Assembly (NCBI GenBank): GCA_910583945.1
Contig: CAJTYF010000035.1
Span: 1-16,209 of the forward strand
Direction of reading: 5' to 3'
Length of the DNA: 16,209 nt
Source of the DNA: an uncultured Bacilli bacterium
Lineage (GTDB): Bacteria > Bacillota_I > Bacilli_A > RF39 > UBA660
This document shows, in pieces, positions 6,241-13,723 of this stretch (positions are counted from its first letter, which is position 1; each line of letters opens with the position of its first letter). Below the pieces are notes generated by a model. It made no database searches and had not been told where the DNA came from. It saw only the letters and a list, made by a program, of their open reading frames with translations. The position numbers and the translations under genes are program-made.

Positions 6241-6475
6241 TTATCTTTTTACGACTTGCTCAATAACTTTTAATGATTCAAGCTTTTCACATTCTTCTTC
6301 TAGAGCTTGTTTATAGTCTTGTATCTTACTTTCTTTTTCTTCTTTTGTTATTTCTCCTAATTTTGTTCGGTAAAGTTTTTTAATTTTTGATATAAGTTAT
6401 CTTTTAAGTCTCTTAAATCGTTATTATATTTTTCTTCGGCTTTTTTAAACTATCTATATCTAATGCTTCCATCAT
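6241..6475 (-). pseudogene. Frameshifted small coiled-coil protein gene
   Basis: Three consecutive minus-strand frames join into one protein of about 78 residues if one A is added to each of two A-runs. The pieces are MMEALDIDSLKK, then AEEKYNNDLRDLKDNLYQKL, then YRTKLGEITKEEKESKIQDY through VIEQVVKR and TAA. The product would be highly charged and helical, a likely coiled coil; I do not recognise the family. GGGG precedes the ATG pair and a perfect consensus promoter lies at 6503-6531. Both breaks sit in six-A runs. It may therefore be a decaying gene, an assembly homopolymer error, or a slippage-dependent gene. Its stop adjoins the -35 box of the next RNA. Confidence 0.6.
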
Positions 6476-6502
6476 TTACCCCGTTTCTTTTACATAAGAG
6501 GT

Positions 6503-6531
6503 ATTATAAAAAATGATGATTCAATTGTCAA
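6503..6531 (-). promoter_or_regulatory. Perfect consensus promoter before the frameshifted gene
   Basis: TTGACA (6531-6526) and TATAAT (6508-6503), both exact sigma-A consensus hexamers, are separated by 17 bp on the minus strand. This is the strongest-looking promoter in the window, placed about 30 bases before the ATG pair of the frameshifted gene. Confidence 0.75.
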
Positions 6532-6554
6532 GTTTTAGCTTTAACCAGTTGTTT

Positions 6555-7283
6555 TTATCTTCTTTCGCGATACAAGACTAATTTTGTGGATTGAGTTTCT
6601 CTTTTTGGAACAATAATTTCGCACTGGTATTTTAAAGAAATATAGTCTACAAATTCGCTAGGATTCATACCAAAGTGGTTGTAATATTCTTGCATTAACC
6701 TTTCGTAATTTAAAAAACAGTTTGAAACTATAATTATTTTATTTTTTAGAAGTTTTTCTATTTCTTCTTTTGAACTACTAAAAGAAATGGCATTTATTTC
6801 ATCGTACAGTTCTTTATCCAGTACTTTATGTTCTGATTTCATAGTCGTCCAGTTAAAAAAGGTTCCTTTGATTGGAATCGAATCATTGTAAGATAAGGAC
6901 TCATTATTTAAATAAATCCAAGCCCCCATTGTTGATTGAGTATTCTTTCTTATTGAATCGGCATCTAAAGCTTTATAATATTCAATGTTTGTATAAGTTC
7001 TTTCTCCAAGTTTGGGTTGTTCATAAATATATCCTTTTTGTAAAAATAGTAAATCATGTTTTAAAGGAAGATTGTCTTGCCCTCTTGAATAAAGCAAAGT
7101 TAGTTCTTCTATAATTTTTTCTTCATATAAAAAATTTTTTTCCAATTTTTTTAAAAGTAAGTAAACTTTATAATCTTTTCGAAAATCTTTATTATGTCGT
7201 AGTTTTAGAAAATCTTGGTAAATTTCTTCTTGTAAACAGACTTTCTCATTTGAATGATTAATTTTAGATAAATAATTTTTCAT
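6555..7283 (-). CDS. Hypothetical protein (242 aa), partner of the XRE regulator
   Basis: I do not recognise this protein. It is soluble-looking, with no signal peptide or membrane segment. A Lys/Glu-rich helical N-terminal half (about 1-75) is followed by a more mixed part rich in Tyr, Asn and Ser (GYIYEQPKLGERTY, GTFFNWTTMKSEHK). The basic end is KRETQSTKLVLYRERR. No HExxH, nuclease or kinase motif is evident. It begins 15 bases after the XRE gene stop and has no clear Shine-Dalgarno, so it probably depends on the XRE gene's transcript and translation. A regulator plus an effector of unknown function could be a toxin-antitoxin, abortive-infection or stress unit, but nothing in the sequence proves this. 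Confidence 0.6.
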   Translation of the reverse strand: MKNYLSKINHSNEKVCLQEEIYQDFLKLRHNKDFRKDYKVYLLLKKLEKNFLYEEKIIEELTLLYSRGQDNLPLKHDLLFLQKGYIYEQPKLGERTYTNIEYYKALDADSIRKNTQSTMGAWIYLNNESLSYNDSIPIKGTFFNWTTMKSEHKVLDKELYDEINAISFSSSKEEIEKLLKNKIIIVSNCFLNYERLMQEYYNHFGMNPSEFVDYISLKYQCEIIVPKRETQSTKLVLYRERR

Positions 7284-7298
7284 AAAAGTTATGATGAA

Positions 7299-7526
7299 TT
7301 ATATTTTTTTCTCTTTAGCGTTTAATATTTCATTGATACTTAATGATAAAAAAGTGCTTAAATTTAATAAACTTTCATAATCAGGCAGTGTTTTTCCGTT
7401 CTCCCATTTACTAATGGCTTGCCTTGTTACAAAAAGTATCTCCGCTAAATCATCTTGTGTTAAATTTCTTTTTATTCTTTCTTTACGAATTTTTTTTCCT
7501 ATTTCATTATAGTTTAACATAAGCAT
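7299..7526 (-). CDS. XRE-family HTH transcriptional regulator (copy 1)
   Basis: The 75-residue protein is almost entirely one Cro/CI-type helix-turn-helix domain. The recognition region is NLTQDDLAEILFVTRQAISK (about 21-40), followed by WENGKTLPD, the usual motif after the HTH in XRE proteins. AGGAAG lies five bases before the first ATG; a second ATG two codons later is possible. A promoter lies at 7556-7584. It leads the 242-residue unknown gene by 15 bases. Its first 42 residues (through WE), and the matching DNA up to about 15 bases before the start, are nearly identical to the XRE gene at 14851-15069. The C-terminal third differs. It probably represses its own operon. Confidence 0.85.
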   Translation of the reverse strand: MLMLNYNEIGKKIRKERIKRNLTQDDLAEILFVTRQAISKWENGKTLPDYESLLNLSTFLSLSINEILNAKEKKI

Positions 7527-7555
7527 TTCTTCTTCCTAGAAATTTTTTAAAATTT

Positions 7556-7584
7556 ATTTTAATGAGCGTTTATATTAAAGTCAA
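7556..7584 (-). promoter_or_regulatory. Promoter of XRE copy 1
   Basis: On the minus strand TTGACT (7584-7579) and TAAAAT (7561-7556) are 17 bp apart, upstream of the XRE gene. An imperfect inverted repeat (AATGCGT and ACGCTCATT) spans it and could be the operator. At this AT content that is only a suggestion. Confidence 0.55.
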
Positions 7585-7591
7585 GACGCAT

Positions 7592-9379
7592 TTAATGTTT
7601 TTCGATGATTTTAAGAATTGTTTCTAATTTTAGAACTGTAACTAAAAGTTTTAATAGATTAAATCTAAGAAAAGCTTGTATTTTATTAGAGGATTCTTTA
7701 GCAAGTAATCCTCCGATACTCTTTTTTTTAGTGCTTAAGGAAATAAAAGTTAAGTAAGTATCGCTTTCTTTAATTTTTTCTAGAGCAATGTAAACGCTAA
7801 AATAATAGGTATATTTTACATATTCTTTTAGATGTACTCTTTCTTTATCTCGATAGTCTTCTTTGACATACTTTTTATAGTGTTTTAAATCGATAGAATT
7901 GTTTAATGCTTTTTTAACTTTTATTTTAATAGGCTTTTTTTTCTTTTTTAAGGATTTGGCACAACTTGTTAGAATTTCAATTCCAAGCTGATGTTCCTTT
8001 AATTCTCCTTTTTCACTTTTTCCTTTGAAAAAAAGTTTTAAATAGTCTTCACGGGCTAATTCGTTATAACCTAATCTGTTGTGTTTTTCTTTCTTTTTAT
8101 ATAAGTCTCTAAGCTTAATTATTTCATGAGCTTTTCCCCCAATCATACCTTTATTACGAAAAATATGAATATCAAAGTGTTCTAATCCGCCGAATTCTTC
8201 TTCTAATTCACTTCCTTTAACTCGATCTTTTATTTCTTTCGATTGATAACTGTGGACTTGTATATTCATTAAGGGTCCGATTTGAATATTTAGGTATTCA
8301 TGTCTTACTCTACCGTTTTCTTTATAAAAATTTCTTGTTTTTATCCAACTGCGACGAGAAAAGCCATCGTGTAAAAGATTTAAATTACAATGGGTTATTT
8401 GGTGATTTTTTTTGTTTTTAAAATCTAAAGAACCATAAAAATTCTTTTCGCCAAATTTATTAAATTTAGGAAATTTTTCTTGTGAATAGTAAGAAGGAAG
8501 GGTTTTAAATAATCTTTGATAGTCTTCTTTATTGAAAATGGCTAATTCATCGTTTAGAGAAAGACGACTACTATATACTTCTCCTTTGGTTATTTTTTTA
8601 CTCTCTTTTAAGTTATTATTGATTTTTAATAAATCGCTTAATACGTCTATAAAATGATAACCAGAATGAAATAATTTTCCGTAGCCATATTTATAAGGAT
8701 GATTTTCTTTTAATAAATCATGAGGCATTTCCCAAGCACCATCACAATGATAAATGTTGATATAAGTTATTGGAATTTGATATTTTACAACTATTTCTGA
8801 GGCTATTTTTTTTATGTATTCGTAGCCTTTATGGTATTTTCGTTGACACATGACATAACAAGGCGTATTTGTTTTATTGGAGAGTTTTATGAGTTTTAAG
8901 TATTGTTTTTTTAATTTTTTAATATTCTTCATTTTTTGCATTTTTTTATTAACGGTAATAGGTTTATCTGTTAAGACAGGATAATGGTATTTCAAAGCAA
9001 AAGTTAAATACATATAATGGGCTTTTGGTTCTGTAGAAATGATAAAATGGGTGATGTTTAAAGATTTACAAACGTTTAATAACTTTTGTTCAATTTTCTT
9101 CGGTAATTTTTCTTTATCTTTTAACTTATTTTCAATAGTAAACAGTTGAGTCTTTTTAAAACCGTTTTCTAATAAATAACTTTTTACAGATTCTTTTAAT
9201 TCTTCTAATTCCACGACTAACGCTAAATTTATTTTATGTTTTTGAAAATAGTGACTATATATTCTTTTGGCGTGCGGTCCTAAACCTACTAAAGCAACCT
9301 TTATTTTTTTTGGTGGAGCTTCATTTGCTATTTTTTTAATTGTTTCTAAAACATAATACTCTTTATTTTCTTTTTGCAT
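7592..9379 (-). CDS. Gfo/Idh/MocA-family oxidoreductase, unusually long (595 aa)
   Basis: The N-terminal Rossmann fold has the nucleotide loop GLGPHA (32-37), then TEPKAHYMYLTFAL (116-129) and the DKP motif (138-140), diagnostic of Gfo/Idh/MocA dehydrogenases. HSGYHFID (238-245) holds the probable catalytic His. Family members usually have about 330-400 residues. This one has some 200 more, very Lys-rich, including KSLKKKKKPIKIKVKK near 490-505 and a hydrophobic end (LLKLLVTVLKLETILKIIEKH) suggestive of an amphipathic helix. The reaction is expected to be NAD(P)-dependent oxidation or reduction of a sugar or similar substrate, which I cannot name. It has its own promoter (9412-9440) downstream of the LysR-NUDIX pair. 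Confidence 0.78.
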   Translation of the reverse strand: MQKENKEYYVLETIKKIANEAPPKKIKVALVGLGPHAKRIYSHYFQKHKINLALVVELEELKESVKSYLLENGFKKTQLFTIENKLKDKEKLPKKIEQKLLNVCKSLNITHFIISTEPKAHYMYLTFALKYHYPVLTDKPITVNKKMQKMKNIKKLKKQYLKLIKLSNKTNTPCYVMCQRKYHKGYEYIKKIASEIVVKYQIPITYINIYHCDGAWEMPHDLLKENHPYKYGYGKLFHSGYHFIDVLSDLLKINNNLKESKKITKGEVYSSRLSLNDELAIFNKEDYQRLFKTLPSYYSQEKFPKFNKFGEKNFYGSLDFKNKKNHQITHCNLNLLHDGFSRRSWIKTRNFYKENGRVRHEYLNIQIGPLMNIQVHSYQSKEIKDRVKGSELEEEFGGLEHFDIHIFRNKGMIGGKAHEIIKLRDLYKKKEKHNRLGYNELAREDYLKLFFKGKSEKGELKEHQLGIEILTSCAKSLKKKKKPIKIKVKKALNNSIDLKHYKKYVKEDYRDKERVHLKEYVKYTYYFSVYIALEKIKESDTYLTFISLSTKKKSIGGLLAKESSNKIQAFLRFNLLKLLVTVLKLETILKIIEKH

Positions 9380-9411
9380 AAAAAAGCCTCTTTTCTAAGT
9401 CATTTTTACTT

Positions 9412-9440
9412 ATTATAAAGGCTTTATTTTAATCCGTAAA
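9412..9440 (-). promoter_or_regulatory. Promoter of the Gfo/Idh/MocA gene
   Basis: On the minus strand TTTACG (9440-9435) and TATAAT (9417-9412) are 17 bp apart. The start near 9405 leaves a leader of about 26 nt containing AGAGG before the ATG at 9379. Confidence 0.55.
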
Positions 9441-9455
9441 TAATCTATTTTTCAC

Positions 9456-10010
9456 CTAGGGTTGACTATTATTCAACTTATTTTGGCTATGAAGATAAAC
9501 GTTTAGTATATAAAAATCTCTTCGAACAATAAATTTTGTATGGTAGAGCTCTTTAGGGTCAGAGATGGTTAACTTTTTTTCACAGGCTTTTATTAATTGT
9601 ATTGCTTTTTCTATAGGGACCCATAAAAGTTCTGAACCTTCTGTTAATTCTTTTTCAGTAAATTGGGTACGATGATTATTTTTTATAACCTGTGCACTAA
9701 AAATATAAGACGTTTGTTTAAAATTGTCGGAACTTTTTTCTTCTTCTATCCAACCCAAATACTTTTCAATTTCAACTAGACAACCAGTTTCTTCTAATGC
9801 TTCTCTTTTGAAGGCTTCTTTTGGAGATTCATTCTTTTCTAATCCTCCTCCAATTAGTTTGTATTCATTTTTATTTTTCTTGAATAAAATCGCTATTTCT
9901 TTTTTCTCGTTAAAAATAATTCCACGTGCTCCAAAGCGATGTCTGGGATTTTTCAAAGGGCTTCTCGTTAAACCAAATTCTTCATCAGTTATTCTTTTTA
10001 TACATGTCAT
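9456..10010 (-). CDS. NUDIX hydrolase
   Basis: The 184-residue protein carries a Nudix box from Gly55 to Gly76. It matches Gx5Ex7REUxEExGU: Gly55, Glu61, Arg69-Glu70, Glu73-Glu74 and Gly76, with Ala at the hydrophobic U position. The Glu residues bind Mg2+ and the enzyme cleaves a nucleoside diphosphate linked to another group. An N-terminal extension of about 28 residues precedes the usual first strand (FGARGIIFNEKKEIAIL). AGAGG lies seven bases before the ATG, and the gene starts 15 bases after the lysR stop, so the pair is an operon. Substrate unknown; ADP-ribose, ADP-sugar or NADH would fit beside a nucleotide-dependent oxidoreductase. Confidence 0.87.
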   Translation of the reverse strand: MTCIKRITDEEFGLTRSPLKNPRHRFGARGIIFNEKKEIAILFKKNKNEYKLIGGGLEKNESPKEAFKREALEETGCLVEIEKYLGWIEEEKSSDNFKQTSYIFSAQVIKNNHRTQFTEKELTEGSELLWVPIEKAIQLIKACEKKLTISDPKELYHTKFIVRRDFYILNVYLHSQNKLNNSQP

Positions 10011-10025
10011 CTTTTTACCTCTATT

Positions 10026-10886
10026 TTAATCTATACTACCTATAAAGTCTTCTACAAGTTTATTCACTCTTTTTTTGGAATAAATAACTCCAAAACTGTT
10101 TATAGGCATGATTTCTTTTAAATTTAATTTTATTAAAGAACTCTTTTCAATTTCTTTTTCAATAAAATAACCAATAAATTCTTCTTTTTCAACGATATTA
10201 ATCATAAGTTTTGAATCAGGCATTTCCATTATAGGCTTTAATTCAATATTGTTTTTTTGCAAAACTTCATCTAGGAATTGGCGTCGTCTTGAACTTCCTG
10301 GAATGATTAATTTATAAGTTTGTAATTGTTTTAAAGATTGAATGCGTTTTCCTTCTTTTTCAAAGAAATTTAAATTGCATGCAAAACATGTTTTAAATTC
10401 AGAAAAAAATTTTATTTCAAAGCCATCTTTTTCACTAAAGTTAATTTGAGGTAAATAGTCAATTAAAACATCAATACGATGGTTTAATAAATAGTTGTTT
10501 AAATTAGAGGCACTATCAGTAATGATTTTGATTTTGACTTTAGGATGTTTTTCATAAAATTTACATAAATAATCCGCTAAAACGTTATCAGCAATATTTC
10601 TGGTTGAACCGATAATTAGGGTTCCTTCAATTTCTTCTTTTATATTTAAATTGTCAAAAGCTTCTTTTAATTTTTTAAATAATCTTTCACCATCCGCTGT
10701 TAAATGAATCCCTTTATTGGTTCTATTTAATAATTTTACGTTCAGTGCATTTTCTAAGTTTGTAATTCTTTTACTTAAATTAGATTTGGTTACCCCTATT
10801 TTTTTAGCAGCATGTGACATATTTCCTTCTAATACAATGATGTAAAAATCATAAAAAGTTTGTATGTTATCTCTAAATTCTTTCAT
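10026..10886 (-). CDS. LysR-family transcriptional regulator
   Basis: The 286-residue protein has the LysR layout: an N-terminal winged HTH with MSHAAKKIGVTKSNLSKRI (about 23-41) and NLENALNVKLLNRTNKGIHL after it, then a periplasmic-binding-like effector domain beginning EGTLIIGSTRNIADN. A longer frame opens at 10937, but the ATG at 10886 has GAGGG five bases upstream and matches the family start. Its promoter (10906-10934) would lie within the extended frame, which also rules out the longer start. It leads the NUDIX gene in an operon, and the Gfo/Idh/MocA gene follows in the same direction. It probably controls this locus in response to a small metabolite, not identifiable here. Confidence 0.87.
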   Translation of the reverse strand: MKEFRDNIQTFYDFYIIVLEGNMSHAAKKIGVTKSNLSKRITNLENALNVKLLNRTNKGIHLTADGERLFKKLKEAFDNLNIKEEIEGTLIIGSTRNIADNVLADYLCKFYEKHPKVKIKIITDSASNLNNYLLNHRIDVLIDYLPQINFSEKDGFEIKFFSEFKTCFACNLNFFEKEGKRIQSLKQLQTYKLIIPGSSRRRQFLDEVLQKNNIELKPIMEMPDSKLMINIVEKEEFIGYFIEKEIEKSSLIKLNLKEIMPINSFGVIYSKKRVNKLVEDFIGSID

Positions 10887-10905
10887 TTTTTCCCTCTTTT
10901 TTGGT

Positions 10906-10934
10906 ATCATACCTATGAAAGGAATAAAAGTCAA
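10906..10934 (-). promoter_or_regulatory. Promoter of the lysR-nudix operon
   Basis: On the minus strand TTGACT (10934-10929) and TATGAT (10911-10906) are 17 bp apart. The start near 10899 gives a short leader to the ATG at 10886. It confirms the shorter LysR start. Confidence 0.65.
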
Positions 10935-10965
10935 CACAAAGATGATGATTTATCATTTTTAGAAA

Positions 10966-11014
10966 CTAAAAAGAAGCTTTTATTCGCTTCTTATTATTCT
11001 TTTGCATTTAAAAT
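10966..11014 (-). pseudogene. Remnant of an XRE gene 3' end with its terminator
   Basis: The minus strand reads codons for ILNAKE plus TAA (11014-10994), followed by a hairpin AAGAAGC/GCTTCTT (10971-10977 and 10986-10992) and a T-run. The end of the XRE gene at 14851-15069 has the same last codons, spacing and hairpin stem, with only the loop differing. Upstream of 11014 the likeness stops at once. This is what remains of a third XRE copy after recombination, and it now provides the terminator for the broken gene at 11069-11626. Confidence 0.65.
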
Positions 11015-11068
11015 ATATATTTCTTAATTTTAATCTTTTTTCGATATATTTCCTATAATATCTTTTAT

Positions 11069-11626
11069 TTATTCTTTTTCCAAAACGTAGTAGCCATTAA
11101 TAACTTTTCCAAAAACATAATCACCACTTTGCCACTCTACAATTATATAATTTTTTCCATTTATGCTTTGATAAATGTATTTTGATAAAGTATCAGGCAA
11201 AATTAAATCAATAATATAATCTTTAGTATCTTTTCTATTGTTAGAATAATTATTCCCTTTATAATTTACTAAAACATTACCATATTTATCAAAACTCAAT
11301 TTTTGAAGGAATAAATTATTTTCATTCCATTGCCTTTTATTTGTATTGAAACTATTTGGATTATTTATGAAATCTACAGTATGCCAAAATCCAACAATGT
11401 TTTTATCTTCTACAAAAGGTATATTTATATCATCTTTTATTTTTATTTCTTCTTCACTATATTCCTTATTATCTACTTTTTCATATACAGCAACTTTAAA
11501 AGAATCTTCATCAAAATATCTATATCATGAGTAATTATCTACTTAGTTAAAATATCTCTCTATATTTTTTATTATTATCATATTCATATCTTGTAAAACT
11601 GATTGTATCGCATTTTTCATGAGCAT
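11069..11626 (-). pseudogene. Broken gene with a BlaR-associated-type W-x-x-VDF domain
   Basis: One minus-strand frame runs from an ATG at 11626 (AGAGG upstream) to TAA at 11069, interrupted by two in-frame stops, TAA then TGA, around 11530-11550. The parts are KNAIQSVLQDMNMIIIKNIE, then VDNYS, then YRYFDEDSFKVAVYEKVDNK onward. The region with GFWHTVDFINNPNSF, NLFLQKLSFDKYGN and YIIVEWQSGDYVFGK resembles a domain I recall from Firmicute sensors and regulators with BlaR/MecR-like parts, ending in YYVLEK. That link is from memory. No start codon exists after the last stop until the ATG at 11299, which would cut the domain. The breaks are substitutions, not homopolymer shifts, so decay looks real. 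Confidence 0.65.
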
Positions 11627-11693
11627 AATCCTCTAGAATAATTTTGCCTTTTTTTTTGATATTTTATACATTTTATCATTTAGAGATTCTTAT

Positions 11694-12064
11694 TTAATTT
11701 GATTCTTCAACTTTTATTTTATTTATATTTTTATCAATTTGAGGAATAAATTTGCTATTTTTCACTTTGATAGTTACAAATTCACAATCAATTATTTCTA
11801 AATCAATCGCCCAATTATTCTTATCAAATTCTTCTTTATTTTCATATAATTTAATCAGAGCAAAATTGATATAATATTTGTTTGTAGATAATATTTTCCA
11901 AAAATCCTTATTAGTTAAGCAATCTTGATTAAATAAAAATCCATTATTTTGAAAATTTCTTCATCTTCCAAATACCATATATAATTCGAGTTATTTATAT
12001 TTTCAAAAATTAAATTCAAATGTTTTGCACATTCGTTTTTTATTTTAAAATCATATTTTTTCAT
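11694..12064 (-). pseudogene. Frameshifted paralogue of the DUF2691-like gene
   Basis: From the ATG at 12064 the frame reads MKKYDFKIKNECAKHLNL through NNSNYIWYLEDEE, then shifts. After one missing T near 11948-11958 it resumes as FQNNGFLFNQD and runs through YYINFALIKLYENKEEF to KVEESN and TAA at 11694. The whole aligns with the intact neighbour at 12141-12530: NINN-YIW-LE, GFLF, YYI, the closing KNI-KI and even the end point. Both resemble DUF2691-type proteins as I remember them. Being an adjacent tandem copy with one frameshift, it is either a dead paralogue or a homopolymer artefact. Confidence 0.7.
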
Positions 12065-12140
12065 ACTTTACTATCTTCTTTCTTTTTTATGGAGTAACAG
12101 TATTTATTAGAATACTCTAGTATTAAATACATTTTGATTT

Positions 12141-12530
12141 TCAAAACTGATTATCAATTTTTTCGATATTTTTCTCTATTTTATTAGAAAGTTCATTATC
12201 AATAACATCAAGTGTTGCAAATATGGTATCATATATTTGTAAATTCATCAGCCATCTGTTATTTTTTAATTCTTTTTTATTTTTAAATAATTTTAGGGTT
12301 GCATGAATAATATAATATTCTTGAGTTTGAATTTTTTCTTGAAATTCGTCATTTTTTATTTCTACATTTTCTCCAAATAGAAAACCAGAATCAAGATTTT
12401 GGATTTCATCATACTCTAAAAACCATATATATTCTTTATTATTTATATTGCTTAATAATTTCTTTAAAGCCTGATGGTTATCTTCTAGTTTAAATTCATA
12501 TCTTGTCAATTTAAATTCAGATTTTTTCAT
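12141..12530 (-). CDS. DUF2691-like small protein, possible immunity protein
   Basis: The 129-residue acidic-to-neutral soluble protein starts MKKSEFKLTRYEFK and contains NINNKEYIWFLEYDEI (about 28-43), DSGFLFGENV, EYYIIHATLKLF and IYDTIFATLDV. This succession recalls DUF2691 proteins of Bacillus, of unknown function; the assignment is from memory. It ends with TGA at the point where its broken tandem paralogue (11694-12064) ends with TAA, supporting TGA as a true stop. Only a weak purine-rich stretch precedes the ATG. Its place in a run of immunity-like genes downstream of an RHS toxin suggests protection against a toxin, which is inference. Confidence 0.6.
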   Translation of the reverse strand: MKKSEFKLTRYEFKLEDNHQALKKLLSNINNKEYIWFLEYDEIQNLDSGFLFGENVEIKNDEFQEKIQTQEYYIIHATLKLFKNKKELKNNRWLMNLQIYDTIFATLDVIDNELSNKIEKNIEKIDNQF

Positions 12531-12562
12531 TGTTATTTTTTCTTTCTTTTAATAGTAATGGA

Positions 12563-13132
12563 TTAATCATTATAAATAGTATATAAATAATCTAAATCAA
12601 ATTGTTTTAATACTTTTTTCAGATATTCTTTATTATTTGGTGAACGTAAATCCCAATCAGAATAACTTTTTTGTGATTTCCAAAAATTATCGTTTGATTT
12701 TTCATAAATACAATTTTTAATAATTTTTGCATCTACATCCAAATGAAAACCAATACTATTTCGTTTAAAATCATTCACTATCGTTTGATTTTTTTTCTGT
12801 ATTAAATTGTTTTTTGTATATTCGATTTCTTTATATATTTCTCCACATTGAAAACAAATTTTATTTGGGTTTGTACCAGATATACTTTTTCCATACATAA
12901 TAGGATATTTTTTTATTTTTGGTAATTCTTTATTTCCAATTATTTGATAATCTCCATAATAAAAATTATTATCTAATATGTGCTGAGAGGGAAATGTTGG
13001 TAAATTTTCTAATTCTTCTATGCTCACTTTATCATTGGTTGTTAAAATATGAAAAATTTCAATAATTAAAGGTCTCCCCATTAAAATATGCCAATACTTT
13101 AAACCTTTTTTTTGTCTTTTAAAGACGTCCAT
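12563..13132 (-). CDS. Imm26-like immunity protein, N-terminus damaged
   Basis: The first ATG (13132) gives 189 residues. The same frame upstream, however, reads EGDYFRVKLGKNEYTYGRIL without a start codon, back to the TAA of the preceding gene (13193). That segment belongs to the family: Imm26 proteins begin with a GD-F-(I/V)-L-YGR-(I/V)L pattern. Further matches are HILDNNFYYGDYQIIGNKEL (about 51-70). FQCGEIYKEI follows later. The gene therefore seems to have lost its start codon, or uses a rare start or stop read-through. A protein from 13132 would lack about 20 conserved residues and has a weak ribosome site. Imm26 proteins neutralise polymorphic toxins. Confidence 0.6.
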   Translation of the reverse strand: MDVFKRQKKGLKYWHILMGRPLIIEIFHILTTNDKVSIEELENLPTFPSQHILDNNFYYGDYQIIGNKELPKIKKYPIMYGKSISGTNPNKICFQCGEIYKEIEYTKNNLIQKKNQTIVNDFKRNSIGFHLDVDAKIIKNCIYEKSNDNFWKSQKSYSDWDLRSPNNKEYLKKVLKQFDLDYLYTIYND

Positions 13133-13192
13133 TAAAATTCTACCATAGGTGTATTCATTTTTTCCAAGTTTTACTCTAAAATAATCTCCTTC

Positions 13193-13723
13193 TTAATAGT
13201 TTATATGTTGTCTTTTGGCTTTAGCAAATTCTTGAACTTCTTTTAAGTCTTTAGCGGAAGATTTTTTTACAAAATTATCACACCACTTTTTTATATCTTC
13301 AAATGATTTTATGTTTGTTGTTATCTTTTCTTCATAAAAGGTTCTTTGAGTTGTATAATTGGCAATAGTTACTCTTCCCTCTTTATTTTTTTCTTTTAGT
13401 AGGAAAAAGTAATTACCATATCCTTCTAAGTTTTTGATAACGGACCAAGTTAGTTTTCGTTCTTTTCCTCTAGGTGTTTTTGGTAAGAGAATGGTTTTAT
13501 TATTTGTTGTATTATAATCAACGTCGCTTTCATGTATGGATATACTATTATCCATTAAACTATATTCTATAATTTTTACTATTTTATTATTATCAAAAAA
13601 AACATAATATTCATGAAAATATTTTTTAAACTTTATTAACTCATAAGAATCTTTTAAAGGTTTTAATCCCATATATTTTCGATGTTCGTTATTTATATAA
13701 AAATAATATTCACTGTTTTTCAT
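13193..13723 (-). CDS. Immunity-cluster hypothetical protein (176 aa)
   Basis: The protein begins MKNSEYYFYINNEHRKYMGL and continues YYVFFDNNKIVKIIEYS, with KTILLPKTPRGKERKLTW near 78-95 and IANYTTQRTFYEE near 120-132. I recall proteins with this N-HRKY-GL start and LPKT-RGK-KKL middle from polymorphic-toxin immunity clusters, but I know no name or mechanism. The start overlaps the end of the DUF5071-like gene by 14 bases, so the two are probably coupled in translation. It has no membrane segment or signal peptide. Its last codons run straight into the damaged Imm26-like gene in the same frame, separated only by TAA. Confidence 0.62.
   Translation of the reverse strand: MKNSEYYFYINNEHRKYMGLKPLKDSYELIKFKKYFHEYYVFFDNNKIVKIIEYSLMDNSISIHESDVDYNTTNNKTILLPKTPRGKERKLTWSVIKNLEGYGNYFFLLKEKNKEGRVTIANYTTQRTFYEEKITTNIKSFEDIKKWCDNFVKKSSAKDLKEVQEFAKAKRQHINY

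Noticed and set aside
9384..9424. Inverted repeat AAAGCC / GGCTTT before the Gfo/Idh/MocA gene
   Set aside because: The stem is short with a loop of about 30 nt, and one arm overlaps the promoter -10, so it would not be in the transcript. It could be a weak terminator of the NUDIX gene, but I cannot support that.
11330..11534. Two plus-strand frames of 62-66 codons with hydrophobic runs
   Set aside because: They lie opposite the broken minus-strand gene, which has coherent coding character. The hydrophobicity is what antisense reading of Lys/Glu/Asn-rich codons gives.
11531..12564. Possible use of TGA as a Trp codon (Mycoplasma code)
   Set aside because: All intact core genes use TGG for Trp. 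The TGA at 12141 ends the protein where its paralogue ends with TAA. The broken gene at 11069-11626 also has a TAA, so recoding TGA would not repair it.
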